This document shows, in pieces, positions 1 through 8,353 of a stretch of 12,741 nt of DNA (within the stretch, counting starts at the first letter, position 1; every line of letters starts with the position of its first letter). The stretch lies in the NCBI GenBank assembly GCA_023251285.1, contig JAHEZB010000016.1, positions 1 through 12,741 on the forward strand, read 5' to 3'. Made by a program: the position numbers and the translations under genes. Under the pieces are notes generated by a model, which saw nothing but the letters and a program-made list of their open reading frames with translations, was not told the DNA's origin and did no database searches. Source of the stretch: Chitinophagaceae bacterium. GTDB lineage: Bacteria > Bacteroidota > Bacteroidia > Chitinophagales > Chitinophagaceae.

Positions 1-1090
1 GCTTCTCTTTGAAATCGTCCTTAAAAGTGTAGTTGCCGCTGAAGTTATTATCTACTTTTTTTGTTGAAGAAAAAGGAACCGGATATTGATACTGCACTTC
101 CTGGCGATCTGGATTGATGATGGGCCATCCGTCTTTCCATTCAACGGGAGCCATAAAAGTTTCTCTTCCTGTATTGTAATAATCACCTTCGTAAGGGCGG
201 CATCCAAGAAATACCGCATACCATTTGCCATCCGGTGTTTCTACCAAATCTGCATGCCCTGTGGAGGTGATTGGATTCTTTCTTGACGGATCTAAGTTTC
301 GTTGAGTAAGTATCGGATTATTTTGGTAAGAAACATAAGGACCATCAACATTTTTACTCCTGAAAATCACTTCTGAATGTTGGTCAGCAGTGCCTCCTTC
401 CGCACACATCAAATAATACCAGCCATTAATTTTGTACAAATGCGGTCCCTCAATCCAGATAGGATGTTTTGAAATATCTGTTCCGCCATTTATAATTATT
501 TTGTTATCACCAACTGTTTCTTTTGTTGCAATATTATACTCAATCAATCGAATGGTTCTATGTCCATTATATAAAGATTTATTATCCGGCGGAATGCTGT
601 TATAAGTGATATAAACTTTTCCATTTTCCTCAAAAAATAGTGAAGGGTCAATGCCGTTTAGGGCCGGGGTAAATACTGGCTGGCTCCATGGGCCTTTCGG
701 ATTTTTAGCAGTGATGATGAAATTGCCGCCTTCACTTACATTCGTACACATGATGTAGAAGATGCCTTTGTTATAGCGAATTGAAGGTGCAAATAAGCCA
801 CCTGAAACCTGCGCCTCTCCAATTTTAAGTTGTGTATTTCTATCCATCGCATTCCCGATTTGTTTCCAGTTTACCAAATCGGTACTGTGAAAAATTGGAA
901 GCCCCGGAAAATACGCAAATGAGGAATTGACGAGATAATATTCGTTGCCAACCCTGCAGATACTGGGGTCAGGATAAAAGCCTTCAAGAATCGGGTTGCT
1001 ATATTTTACCTGGCTAAAAATATTACCAGATAACAACAATATCGAAATGATTGTTGTGAGGAAACGCTTCTTCAGGATATATTTTTTCAT
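1..1090 (-). CDS. GH43 beta-xylosidase / alpha-L-arabinofuranosidase, secreted (3' end outside window)
   Basis: Reading from the ATG at 1090 gives an open frame of 363 codons that leaves the left edge without a stop. Residues 1-27 look like a signal peptide: lysines near the start, a hydrophobic core, then NIFSQ. No lipobox cysteine is seen, so a periplasmic soluble enzyme is likely. The mature part starts with the GH43 pattern GFYPDPSICRVGNEYYLVNSS. The three GH43 acidic residues are visible: D41 in YPDPS (base), D148 in NGIDPSLF (pKa modulator) and E214 in WIEGPHL (acid). Near the edge, FKDDF matches the start of the C-terminal concanavalin-like domain found in larger GH43 beta-xylosidases, so about 150-200 residues are probably missing. 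The family removes xylose or arabinose from the non-reducing ends of xylo-oligosaccharides; exact specificity cannot be read from the sequence. It is the last visible gene of the minus-strand series, 63 bp after the preceding GH43 gene. Confidence 0.9.
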   Translation of the reverse strand, partial: MKKYILKKRFLTTIISILLLSGNIFSQVKYSNPILEGFYPDPSICRVGNEYYLVNSSFAYFPGLPIFHSTDLVNWKQIGNAMDRNTQLKIGEAQVSGGLFAPSIRYNKGIFYIMCTNVSEGGNFIITAKNPKGPWSQPVFTPALNGIDPSLFFEENGKVYITYNSIPPDNKSLYNGHRTIRLIEYNIATKETVGDNKIIINGGTDISKHPIWIEGPHLYKINGWYYLMCAEGGTADQHSEVIFRSKNVDGPYVSYQNNPILTQRNLDPSRKNPITSTGHADLVETPDGKWYAVFLGCRPYEGDYYNTGRETFMAPVEWKDGWPIINPDRQEVQYQYPVPFSSTKKVDNNFSGNYTFKDDFKEK

Positions 1091-1153
1091 AAAATCACCA
1101 CCATTTTTTGCCGTTGGTTATTTATCCGGCGTTTATTAAACCGTCGCAACTTT

Positions 1154-2233
1154 TTATACCAAAGCTTTTAAATCGCCGTAGGGCTCTATTGTTTTTATAA
1201 AGCCATTTTCATCATGAACCAATTTTGTAACCTTGACGGAACGCAAATGTGTAACGCCTTTGCTCAAACTGCTGTCGTGATAAAACAAATACCATTCGCC
1301 TTCAAACTCAACAATTGAATGATGCGAAGTCCAGCCCACAACAGGATTTAAAATTTTTCCCGCATATTTAAAAGGCCCGTAAGGATTATCGCCAATCGCG
1401 TAACAAATAAAATGTGTGTCGCCGGTGGAGTAAGAAAAATAATATTTGCTCTTGTATTTATGCATCCATGATGCTTCGAAAAATCTTCTTTCAGTATCTC
1501 CCTGTAACAATGGTTTGTTATTTTCATCAACGATTAAAACGTCTCTTGGTTGTTCTGAAAATTCTAATAAATCATTCGTGAGTTTTGCAACTTTTGCACA
1601 AAGTGCAGGCTCATTTTCTTTTGGTAAATGCGCTGCCGGACTTTCAGGTTGTTCTGCATTAAAACTTCCATCGCGCCAGCGTTGCAATTGGCCGCCCCAG
1701 ATGCCGCCGAAATACATGTAATAACTTCCCTGTCCGACTGGCTTATCCAGGCAGGCATCATCGTCTTTGAAAACAGCAGGATCAATCGAAAAACTATTTT
1801 TTATCGCCTTCGCTTGTGGAATAAATGGCCCGACCGGTGAATCACTAACTGCAACGCCTATTCGAAAAATCCCAGCATAATCTTTAGCCGGGAAAAAGAG
1901 GTAGTATTTGCCATCTTTTTCTGTCGCATCCGGCGCCCACATTTGTTTTTCGGCCCAGGGCACATCGTTTACATGAAGTGCAATTCCGTTATCTTTTGCT
2001 TCGCTTGTTGGTGAATCCATTGAAATCACATGATAATCTTCCATTGCAAAATGGCTTCCCAAATCGTCAAATGAGTCGCCCGCATCTATATCGTGTGAAG
2101 GATAGATATAGATTTTTCCATTGAATACATGAGCAGACGGGTCTGCTGTGTAGATTTGTTTAATTAATGGTTGTGAAATCGCTCTTTGATTCAGTTCATC
2201 AAAGTTGATGTGTTGGATACTTTCTTCCGGCAT
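1154..2233 (-). CDS. GH43 glycoside hydrolase, probably cytoplasmic beta-xylosidase / arabinofuranosidase
   Basis: This 359-residue protein is a single five-bladed beta-propeller-sized GH43 enzyme with no extra domain. The acidic triad is visible: D31 in YTADPSAHV, D151 in SIDPAVF and E253 in FFEASWMHKY. The segment IYIYPSHDIDAG followed by DYHVISMDS resembles the GH43 subfamily 1 type of Bacteroidota (beta-xylosidase/arabinofuranosidase); this subfamily call is from memory. The N-terminus MPEESIQHINFDELNQ has no hydrophobic stretch, so the protein should stay in the cytoplasm, unlike the other GH enzymes here. It follows the GPH symporter gene, which suits hydrolysis of imported xylobiose or arabinosylated xylo-oligosaccharides. 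The ATG at 2233 is the only start that keeps the full first blade. A perfect hairpin lies 18 bp upstream in the gap to the transporter gene. Confidence 0.88.
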   Translation of the reverse strand: MPEESIQHINFDELNQRAISQPLIKQIYTADPSAHVFNGKIYIYPSHDIDAGDSFDDLGSHFAMEDYHVISMDSPTSEAKDNGIALHVNDVPWAEKQMWAPDATEKDGKYYLFFPAKDYAGIFRIGVAVSDSPVGPFIPQAKAIKNSFSIDPAVFKDDDACLDKPVGQGSYYMYFGGIWGGQLQRWRDGSFNAEQPESPAAHLPKENEPALCAKVAKLTNDLLEFSEQPRDVLIVDENNKPLLQGDTERRFFEASWMHKYKSKYYFSYSTGDTHFICYAIGDNPYGPFKYAGKILNPVVGWTSHHSIVEFEGEWYLFYHDSSLSKGVTHLRSVKVTKLVHDENGFIKTIEPYGDLKALV

Positions 2234-2251
2234 GATAAAATAGTTTTTATT

Positions 2252-2284
2252 AAACCTTCCAGGTTTTTAAGACCTGGAAGGTTT
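2252..2284. repeat. Perfect 13-bp palindrome with 7-nt spacer (REP-like intergenic hairpin)
   Basis: The left arm AAACCTTCCAGGT (2252-2264) and right arm ACCTGGAAGGTTT (2272-2284) are exact reverse complements around TTTTAAG. It fills half of the 62-bp gap between the symporter and GH43 genes. Neither strand shows a T-run after the stem, so it is a poor intrinsic terminator. Similar CCTGGAAGG palindromes are, from memory, scattered between genes in several Bacteroidota. An mRNA-stabilising or 3'-end processing hairpin inside the operon is one reading. Confidence 0.85.
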
Positions 2285-2295
2285 GTGAGACAACT

Positions 2296-3780
2296 TTATT
2301 TACTTCTTCTTTCTATCAAATCACTTTCAATCTGTACTTCCATCTTTTTATTTAATTTATAAAAAAACAACAAACCTGCGCCAATTAAAAATGATATGGA
2401 TGGATAAATGCTCACCAGCATTTGGGTTCCATGAACGGCCTCTGCAGATTGCGTTTCACTGTTAGGAATGTAATGATACAATCCTAAAATCCATGTGAGT
2501 AACGCCGCGCCAATACTCAGTCCTGCTTTCAGTCCCACCATCATGGCGGAAAAAATAATGGCAGTTGCCCGCCGGTTGTTTTTCCATTCGCTGTAATCTG
2601 CAACATCCGCAATCATCGCCCACAAAAGTGGAATTGTCAAACCGTAAAAAAATCCGTGTAAGATTTGTGAAAGAAAAATAATTCCTACTGCTTTTGGTGG
2701 ATAAAAAATAAATGCGAATATGAATAAAGTAGAAATGAACAGGCATATTCCGAATACATCTCTTTTACCATATTTATCCGCAAATCTTTTCGATAGCATT
2801 ATCCCGAAAATCATAAAAATAATTCCACCGGCATTGAATAGGCCAAAGCCTGCAGAAACCGGGTCTTCACCAAAAAAGTTCATGCCAATGTCGGAAAGAA
2901 AATGAGTGATGGGGTTTATAAAATTGGTCAAGCTTTCTTTGTCCACATAATTTTTAAAATAGTAAACATAGCCACCACCTTTCATGGCAAGCGTGATAAA
3001 AACTAATGTTGTAAGGACAAGCATAATAATCCACGGCTTGTTTTTCACCAGGTCTCCTAAATCTTCTTTTAAGCTCGACTTCTGTTCAGGCTTTGGAATA
3101 ATCCTTTCCCTTGTAGTAAAAAAAGTAATCAATAACATGACCGTTCCAATGATGGCCAGCCATGTCATTACTTTTTCAATACCCACTGATTTATCACCGC
3201 CACCGGCTGTTTCAATAATCGACAGCATAAATACCTGTACAAAAAACTGGGCAAACATTACTGCCACAAAACGATAAGAAGACAAGCTGTTCCGTTCTTT
3301 CATGTTACCGGTAATCACACCGCTCAGAGCAGAATAAGGCAGATTGTTTGCGGCGTATAACAACAATAATAAAGTGTAAGTAACCACTGCATAAATCAAT
3401 TTTCCTTTATAAGAAAAATGTGGCGTGCTAAATGCAAGCAGTGCAATTACTCCAAGCGGTACAGCTGTAAATAAGATCCAGGGCCTGAACTTTCCCCACC
3501 TGGAGCGGGTTCTGTCAGCCAGCGCGCCAATCAGTGGATTAAAGCCAAACGCTGCTACCAGTCCTACAGTCAATATGATTACTGATGCATCAGTAGGTTT
3601 GAGTCCATAAATATCAGTATAGAAATAGGCGAGATAGGTTACCAATGTTTGAAATACCAGGTTGGCAGCCAGGTCTCCTAGGCTGTATCCAACTTTTTCC
3701 AAAACTGATAATTTATGCGAAGTGACCGGCACCTGCGTTGGCGCGGTTTGTTCAATGATTGTTACATCAGCAGCACTCAT
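2296..3780 (-). CDS. GPH-family (MelB/XylP-type) oligosaccharide:cation symporter
   Basis: The protein has 494 residues when read from the ATG at 3780 and is mostly hydrophobic, with about 12 predicted membrane segments. This fits the glycoside-pentoside-hexuronide (GPH) branch of the major facilitator superfamily. Typical GPH features are KLSVLEKVGYSLGDLAAN at 23-40, YFYTDIYG at 52-59 (the acidic residue lies where MelB has its cation-site aspartates) and the loop DRTRSRWGKFRPW at 89-101. A central insert around KNYVDKESLTNFINPITHF, between the two halves, is also common in Bacteroidota members. It sits in the inner membrane and probably imports xylose, xylo-oligosaccharides or uronic-acid-bearing products; the substrate is inferred from neighbours. 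A longer reading from a TTG at 3828 would overlap the xylanase gene and adds 16 residues that do not look like the family, so the ATG was preferred. The gap to the xylanase stop is 25 bp. Confidence 0.9.
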   Translation of the reverse strand: MSAADVTIIEQTAPTQVPVTSHKLSVLEKVGYSLGDLAANLVFQTLVTYLAYFYTDIYGLKPTDASVIILTVGLVAAFGFNPLIGALADRTRSRWGKFRPWILFTAVPLGVIALLAFSTPHFSYKGKLIYAVVTYTLLLLLYAANNLPYSALSGVITGNMKERNSLSSYRFVAVMFAQFFVQVFMLSIIETAGGGDKSVGIEKVMTWLAIIGTVMLLITFFTTRERIIPKPEQKSSLKEDLGDLVKNKPWIIMLVLTTLVFITLAMKGGGYVYYFKNYVDKESLTNFINPITHFLSDIGMNFFGEDPVSAGFGLFNAGGIIFMIFGIMLSKRFADKYGKRDVFGICLFISTLFIFAFIFYPPKAVGIIFLSQILHGFFYGLTIPLLWAMIADVADYSEWKNNRRATAIIFSAMMVGLKAGLSIGAALLTWILGLYHYIPNSETQSAEAVHGTQMLVSIYPSISFLIGAGLLFFYKLNKKMEVQIESDLIERRSK

Positions 3781-3805
3781 AATGGTTTGTTTTATGTAAT
3801 TAAAA

Positions 3806-4909
3806 TTAATGGTTTTTTGCTGTTGCAATCACGCTGTAAAAAGCGCGTTTCGGTTTAAAATTTCTATCAAATAATAATGGATAATTGGTACGTCCATGAA
3901 TAGGAAATCCGTTTAGCCATGATTGTCCATCATTCACTCCCCAGAAGGTAATACGGCCAATTTGCTTTTTGTATTTCATGAAAAGTGTGAACAAATCTGC
4001 ATACGATTTTGCAAGTACCCGCTGCATCGAATCAGGTAACTCCTTTGTGTATGGATTCATTTTCGCACTCCCCTGCGCAGTCTCACTTACATCTGCCGTA
4101 ACCTTGTCCCATGGACTGGGAAGCACACTCAAATCAAGTTCTGTAAACATGACATCAATTCCCAACGCAGAAAACTCTTTGATGCTTTCTTCAATATCTG
4201 CCATCGGAACGGCACCGGCTTTCCAATGTCCCTGGATTCCTACACCATCAATACGAACGCCTGCAGCTTGTATCTTTTTAATCAAAGCAATAGCGCCAGC
4301 TCTTTTCTTTGGCTGCTCTATGTTATAATCGTTGTAATATAATTTTGTGTGAGGTGCCGCTTTTTGAGCCAAACGAAAAGCTTCCACTATATAATTGTCT
4401 CCGAGTTTATCCAGAAAAATATCTTTTCGTAAAGTACCATCTTCATTCAAAGCCTCGTTTACAACATCCCATGAATACACTTTTCCATCATACCGGCTGG
4501 CAACTTTTGTAATGTGATTTATAAAATATTCGCGAACTGAATCTGCACTTTGCATGTGATGCATGAATCCAGGCAACTGGCTATGCCAGATAAGATTATG
4601 TGCATTTATTTTGATGTTGTTCTTTTTTGCAAATGCTACTAACTTATCCGCAAGGTCAAAGTTGTAAGTGTCCCAGCCCGGTTGAATTATCTCTGCCTTC
4701 ATACAATTTTCCGGGGTCACGGCGTTGAATTGTTGTTTGATCAATTCATCGGCGGCAGCATCTTTTCCTTCTATTTGCTGGGCATTCATCGCAGTTCCTA
4801 TCAGGAAATCATTTTTAAAAACATTTTTTAAGGAAGGGATTTGCGCATCTACATTATCAGCAAATACCATCACTGCAATAAATAGGAGCGTTGAAAGTTT
4901 TTTTATCAT
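3806..4909 (-). CDS. GH10 endo-1,4-beta-xylanase, secreted
   Basis: The 367-residue protein has a signal peptide (residues 1-22, cleavage likely after NVDA, mature start at Q23) and then a single GH10 catalytic domain with no carbohydrate-binding module. Visible GH10 hallmarks are FNAVTPENCMKAE (61-73), the substrate-binding NAHNLIWHSQLP (102-113), the acid/base E152 in WDVVNEA and the nucleophile E257 in MFTELD. It also has YYNDYN (191-196) and GIQGHW (224-229). The length is normal for a one-domain GH10. The enzyme cuts internal beta-1,4 bonds of xylan or larger xylo-oligosaccharides. No lipobox cysteine is seen, so it is more likely periplasmic than surface-anchored. Its ATG overlaps the stop of the GH115 gene by 4 bp (ATGA, 4909-4906), which points to translational coupling of the two enzymes. 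Confidence 0.96.
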   Translation of the reverse strand: MIKKLSTLLFIAVMVFADNVDAQIPSLKNVFKNDFLIGTAMNAQQIEGKDAAADELIKQQFNAVTPENCMKAEIIQPGWDTYNFDLADKLVAFAKKNNIKINAHNLIWHSQLPGFMHHMQSADSVREYFINHITKVASRYDGKVYSWDVVNEALNEDGTLRKDIFLDKLGDNYIVEAFRLAQKAAPHTKLYYNDYNIEQPKKRAGAIALIKKIQAAGVRIDGVGIQGHWKAGAVPMADIEESIKEFSALGIDVMFTELDLSVLPSPWDKVTADVSETAQGSAKMNPYTKELPDSMQRVLAKSYADLFTLFMKYKKQIGRITFWGVNDGQSWLNGFPIHGRTNYPLLFDRNFKPKRAFYSVIATAKNH

Positions 4910-7491
4910 GGCTTATTTTTTTGTGTTTGAATAATTGTTTCAGGAGGTCCGAGATAACTCGGTTTTAATCCACCAAAATCAAGGACTATTTTTTGTAAAA
5001 CCACCGCTGGGCTTATCATCCAATATTTGATGACATGCTTTCTAGGTTGTGAAATTTTATGTTCGGTTGTTTTAATGATAATGTTATTTGCTACCCATTT
5101 TCCCCACGTTCTTTCATTTTTATCGTCTTTATTAATGCTGATAATCTGCGGCTTTTCATTGTCAATGGAAACAGCATATTGCAAACCCAAGCTATCATTT
5201 TCAAAATTTAAAGTAGGTGAAAAATAAGCATCTAGTTTTATGGTTCCTGTATCATAAACATAGATGTCATATTGAAGATACGGGTTACCGTTAGTAAGTG
5301 TTTCTTCGTTGACAGTTACCGGAAAAGTAGTAATTCCATCGCCATCCCTTCCAATTCCCGGAATAACTTTCCACTTTATTTGTTTGTTTACTGCTTTCGA
5401 ATAATCGGCCGCTTCAATAGACACATAACCATTCTTTTCATAAAAAATATTTCCTTTTACATTTTTGGGAATAAGGCTTTCAGCTGTTTTATCTCTTACA
5501 TCAATTTTTGCACTTTCATCCTTTTTCGTATTATCCGAAACATATTTTATTTCAGGCATTTTATTATAAGGCGGTTGTTGCCAATAAGTATATCCAATAT
5601 GCGTTTGATCCATCATGTGGTTCCATTTTCCATTTGCCATTTCATGATTGTATTGATAAGACAAAAGAGAATCTTTTTCATAGAACCTTTTTGCGTCATC
5701 CGCATATTTATTGGCAACAATATTATTTTCGGAAGCAAGCTTTCTATTCTTTGCAACCGCTACATACAATTCATTCAAATTCACAAAAGCTTTTACAGGG
5801 AAAAGTACCAGTTCGAAATAAGCGTCTTTATATTCCGAAGGCAATTCACTATTTATTTTTTCTGCTTCTTCTTCCAGCTGCTTGTATTGTTTTATAACTC
5901 TTTCTGCTTCGTTATAATCAGTGAGGCTATAGGTTTCCGGGGATAACAATTCCGGTTTTCTTCTTGAAATATATTGCGAGTATTTTTGCAAAATGTCTCC
6001 TATTTGCCCGGCATACTTTTTACCAAATTGTTTTGCTGCCCAATCAGTGCAATAATTTCCAATATTGTCAACCGTTATTTTTTTCGGATTCCACGCATAA
6101 TCCAAAAAGAAAGAAATCGGCAATTCCATCGGTTTTAAATCGCCTACATTCACGACCCAAATTCTATCTACACCACATGAATAAGCGAGATGCATCTGTT
6201 CCCAAACTCTTGCAATATTATTGGTGTTGATCCATTTATAATTTCTTGGTCCGCCTACATAATCAAAGTGGTAATAAATTCCATAACCGCCGCTCCTTGG
6301 CGTGGCATTTAATTTTGGAAGCCTTCGAAGATTGCCCCAGTTATCGTCACTGAAGAGTAAAGTCACATCGTCCGGCACACGCATTCCTTTATCATAATAA
6401 TCCTGCACTTCTTTATATAAAGCCCAATCCTGCGGAGTTTCAGAAGCAGGTTTGCCGGTAACTTCTTCAATTATTTTTCTTTGATCGGCAACAATATTTT
6501 CCAATAAACCAATAGCAGTTCCCTGCGTCATCGGCATATCGCCATCGCCACGCATTCCAATGGTGACAATGCTTTCATGATGATCCATGTTTTCAATTCC
6601 TTTTTTCCAGAAGGAATCCAATTCATTTTTATTGGTTGCATAATTCCATGCTCCTTTTCCATATCGCTTCCATTCCTGCTGCGCTCTCAGCATTGGTTCG
6701 TGATGTGAAGTGCCCATCACAATTCCATATTTATTTGCGAGAATTGGATTTAATGTATCATCATCATTGAACGCATTTCCCCACATCGCGGGCCATAAAT
6801 AATTCGCTTTTAATCTTAATAAAAGTTCAAATATTTTTTCGTAAACATGGTGATTTACGCCGCCGAATCTTTCTTTTGTCCAGCCTGAAAAAGCGGGCGC
6901 TTCATCATTGATAAAAATGCCGCGATACTTTACCAAAGGATGGTCTTGTAAAAAAATATTTTTATTTACATAAATTTCTTCCTTCTTTTTTGCCGGAACA
7001 TCTGCCCACCAATACCAGGGTGAAACGCCAATTTCTTTTGACATTTCAAAAACACCATAAGCAGCTCCTCTTTTATCGCTGCCGGCAATAACAAGCGCTT
7101 TATCAATTCCTTTAAAAGGCTTTTCTACAACTTTTATTTGATACGCTTCCCATTTGTTTTTTATGGAATCAACGTTTATTTTTTTTGATTGAATTAATTG
7201 CTGAATGAAAGCGGAACCCTTGATTGTTCCGACGACGATAATCTCGTTTGCCTTGGACGGAAGTTCAGTGGCCATTTCCGGCTTTTTACCGCTAACCAAT
7301 TCTACATCATTTTTAAAAAGAGAAACTGCTTTTTGAACGAGCCAATCATCATTTTTATCAGTATATATAGGAGTAGCAGTTTTAGAGACGATTGGAAAGT
7401 TTCCATTTTCATTTTTATCTGAAATAAAGTTTTGTGCGGATAAATTTCTTGCAAAGAAAATAATTGAGCATAAAATAAATAATCTTTTCAT
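4906..7491 (-). CDS. GH115 xylan alpha-1,2-(4-O-methyl)glucuronidase, secreted
   Basis: The 861-residue protein starts with a clear signal peptide (residues 1-19, MKRLFILCSIIFF...NLSAQ). Family GH115 is recognised from KYRGIFINDE (188-197), YLWPAMWGN (231-239), TSHHEPM (261-267), IGMRGDGDMPM (311-321), EVQDYYDKG (361-369), DDNWGNLRR (382-390) and YHFDYVGGPRNYKW (407-420). D318 and E361 are 43 residues apart, the same spacing as the residues reported as important in the Bacteroides ovatus enzyme (from memory, D332 and E375). A helical region follows, and a beta-rich GH115 C-terminal domain starts near YVSIEAADYSKAV (about residue 680). The length is normal. GH115 enzymes remove glucuronic acid or its 4-O-methyl ether from internal and terminal positions of xylan, so the locus targets glucuronoxylan or glucuronoarabinoxylan. 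The next gene starts inside its stop codon; the SDR gene lies 58 bp upstream. Confidence 0.95.
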   Translation of the reverse strand: MKRLFILCSIIFFARNLSAQNFISDKNENGNFPIVSKTATPIYTDKNDDWLVQKAVSLFKNDVELVSGKKPEMATELPSKANEIIVVGTIKGSAFIQQLIQSKKINVDSIKNKWEAYQIKVVEKPFKGIDKALVIAGSDKRGAAYGVFEMSKEIGVSPWYWWADVPAKKKEEIYVNKNIFLQDHPLVKYRGIFINDEAPAFSGWTKERFGGVNHHVYEKIFELLLRLKANYLWPAMWGNAFNDDDTLNPILANKYGIVMGTSHHEPMLRAQQEWKRYGKGAWNYATNKNELDSFWKKGIENMDHHESIVTIGMRGDGDMPMTQGTAIGLLENIVADQRKIIEEVTGKPASETPQDWALYKEVQDYYDKGMRVPDDVTLLFSDDNWGNLRRLPKLNATPRSGGYGIYYHFDYVGGPRNYKWINTNNIARVWEQMHLAYSCGVDRIWVVNVGDLKPMELPISFFLDYAWNPKKITVDNIGNYCTDWAAKQFGKKYAGQIGDILQKYSQYISRRKPELLSPETYSLTDYNEAERVIKQYKQLEEEAEKINSELPSEYKDAYFELVLFPVKAFVNLNELYVAVAKNRKLASENNIVANKYADDAKRFYEKDSLLSYQYNHEMANGKWNHMMDQTHIGYTYWQQPPYNKMPEIKYVSDNTKKDESAKIDVRDKTAESLIPKNVKGNIFYEKNGYVSIEAADYSKAVNKQIKWKVIPGIGRDGDGITTFPVTVNEETLTNGNPYLQYDIYVYDTGTIKLDAYFSPTLNFENDSLGLQYAVSIDNEKPQIISINKDDKNERTWGKWVANNIIIKTTEHKISQPRKHVIKYWMISPAVVLQKIVLDFGGLKPSYLGPPETIIQTQKNKP

Positions 7492-7549
7492 CCTGCACTT
7501 TTTTAAAAATAAAAATGAAAAAACCGCTTAAAACTTTGTTTACTGTAAA

Positions 7550-8302
7550 TCAAAATCCAATGGAATTGCCGCCATCTACGGGCAACACAACTCCTGTAAT
7601 ATAAGCTGACTCTGAAGTTACCAAAAACAACGCCGCATCTCCAATGGTTGAAGGTGCGCCCAGTTCGCCCATCGGCGTTCTTGACAAAACTTTATTCTTT
7701 CTTTCGGGATCGTTGTTCAATGCTTTTGCCGACATGTCCGTTGCGATAAATCCAGGGGCAATACAATTTACCCGGATACCTTTTGGAGAAAGCTCTACCG
7801 CCATCGCGCGCGTCATTGCTTCGATCGCGCCTTTTGAAGCACTGTATGCAATAACTTTTGGCAAACCATATTGCGAAGCCATCGAACTGATATTTACAAT
7901 ACTTCCTCCTTTATTTTTAATCATATTTTTTACTACTTCCCGCGAGATCGTAAAAATAGATTGGACATTGGTGTGAATGATCTTTTCAAAGTCTTCATCC
8001 GTTACTTCTGTAAATTCTTTTTTTAAATTGATGCCCGCATTATTTACGAGAATGTCAATCCTGGAATATTTTTCTACCAGATTTTTTATCAATTCCGGAA
8101 TGGCAGCGAGATTATTTAAATCAAATGCGAAAGTTTGGCAAAGCGCTCCGAGCTTGCTCTTTGCAGCTTTTAATTTTTCTTCATTACGCCCGATGATGAT
8201 CGTGGTAATATCATTTGTTACGAATTTTTCTGCTATCGCAAAACCAATTCCTGATGCGCCGCCGGTAACGATGGCAATCTTTTTTTGTTCGTTTGTTTCC
8301 AT
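7550..8302 (-). CDS. Short-chain dehydrogenase/reductase (classical SDR), possible sugar or uronate oxidoreductase
   Basis: This 250-residue protein is a complete classical SDR. It shows the cofactor motif TGGASGIG (13-20), DLNN (61-64), NNAG (87-90), and the catalytic set N112, S140, Y153 and K157 (YSASK). RVNCIAPGFIATDM and the C-terminal ITGVVLPVDGG are typical of the FabG/gluconate 5-dehydrogenase/KduD-like group. R39, just after the second beta strand (IIIGRN), hints at NADP(H), though this is a weak predictor. No signal peptide is present, so it is cytoplasmic. The exact substrate cannot be read. Its place between the LacI genes and the alpha-glucuronidase gene suggests a step in breakdown of a released uronic acid or pentose. 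An unrelated general reductase is also possible. Gaps are 51 bp to the upstream lacI gene and 58 bp to the GH115 gene. Confidence 0.85.
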   Translation of the reverse strand: METNEQKKIAIVTGGASGIGFAIAEKFVTNDITTIIIGRNEEKLKAAKSKLGALCQTFAFDLNNLAAIPELIKNLVEKYSRIDILVNNAGINLKKEFTEVTDEDFEKIIHTNVQSIFTISREVVKNMIKNKGGSIVNISSMASQYGLPKVIAYSASKGAIEAMTRAMAVELSPKGIRVNCIAPGFIATDMSAKALNNDPERKNKVLSRTPMGELGAPSTIGDAALFLVTSESAYITGVVLPVDGGNSIGF

Positions 8303-8353
8303 CTGATTTTATTTCTGCGTTTTGCAAAGCTTCTGTAAAAAATAGCCCGATAA

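Noticed and set aside
86..286. A 66-codon plus-strand open frame near the left edge
   Set aside because: It is antisense to the GH43 gene, whose conserved motifs read cleanly through the same DNA.
2252..2284. Intrinsic terminator ending the transporter transcript
   Set aside because: No run of T follows the stem in either direction, and the gene series continues on the same strand 18 bp later.
3781..3828. Longer N-terminus for the GPH symporter from a TTG at 3828
   Set aside because: It would overlap the end of the xylanase gene and adds residues unlike the family; the ATG at 3780 puts the conserved KLSVLEKVGYSLGD start at a normal distance.
5272..5946. A 224-codon open frame on the plus strand opposite the GH115 gene
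   Set aside because: The product is a low-complexity mix of Phe, Ile and Arg with no domain, which is what the complement of AT-rich coding DNA gives. The GH115 frame on the other strand is clearly conserved.
7539..7549. TTTACTGTAAA as a further regulator site between the SDR and GH115 genes
   Set aside because: It is short, lacks the CG centre, has its half-sites in the opposite orientation to the 10555-10568 operator, and overlaps the end of the SDR gene.
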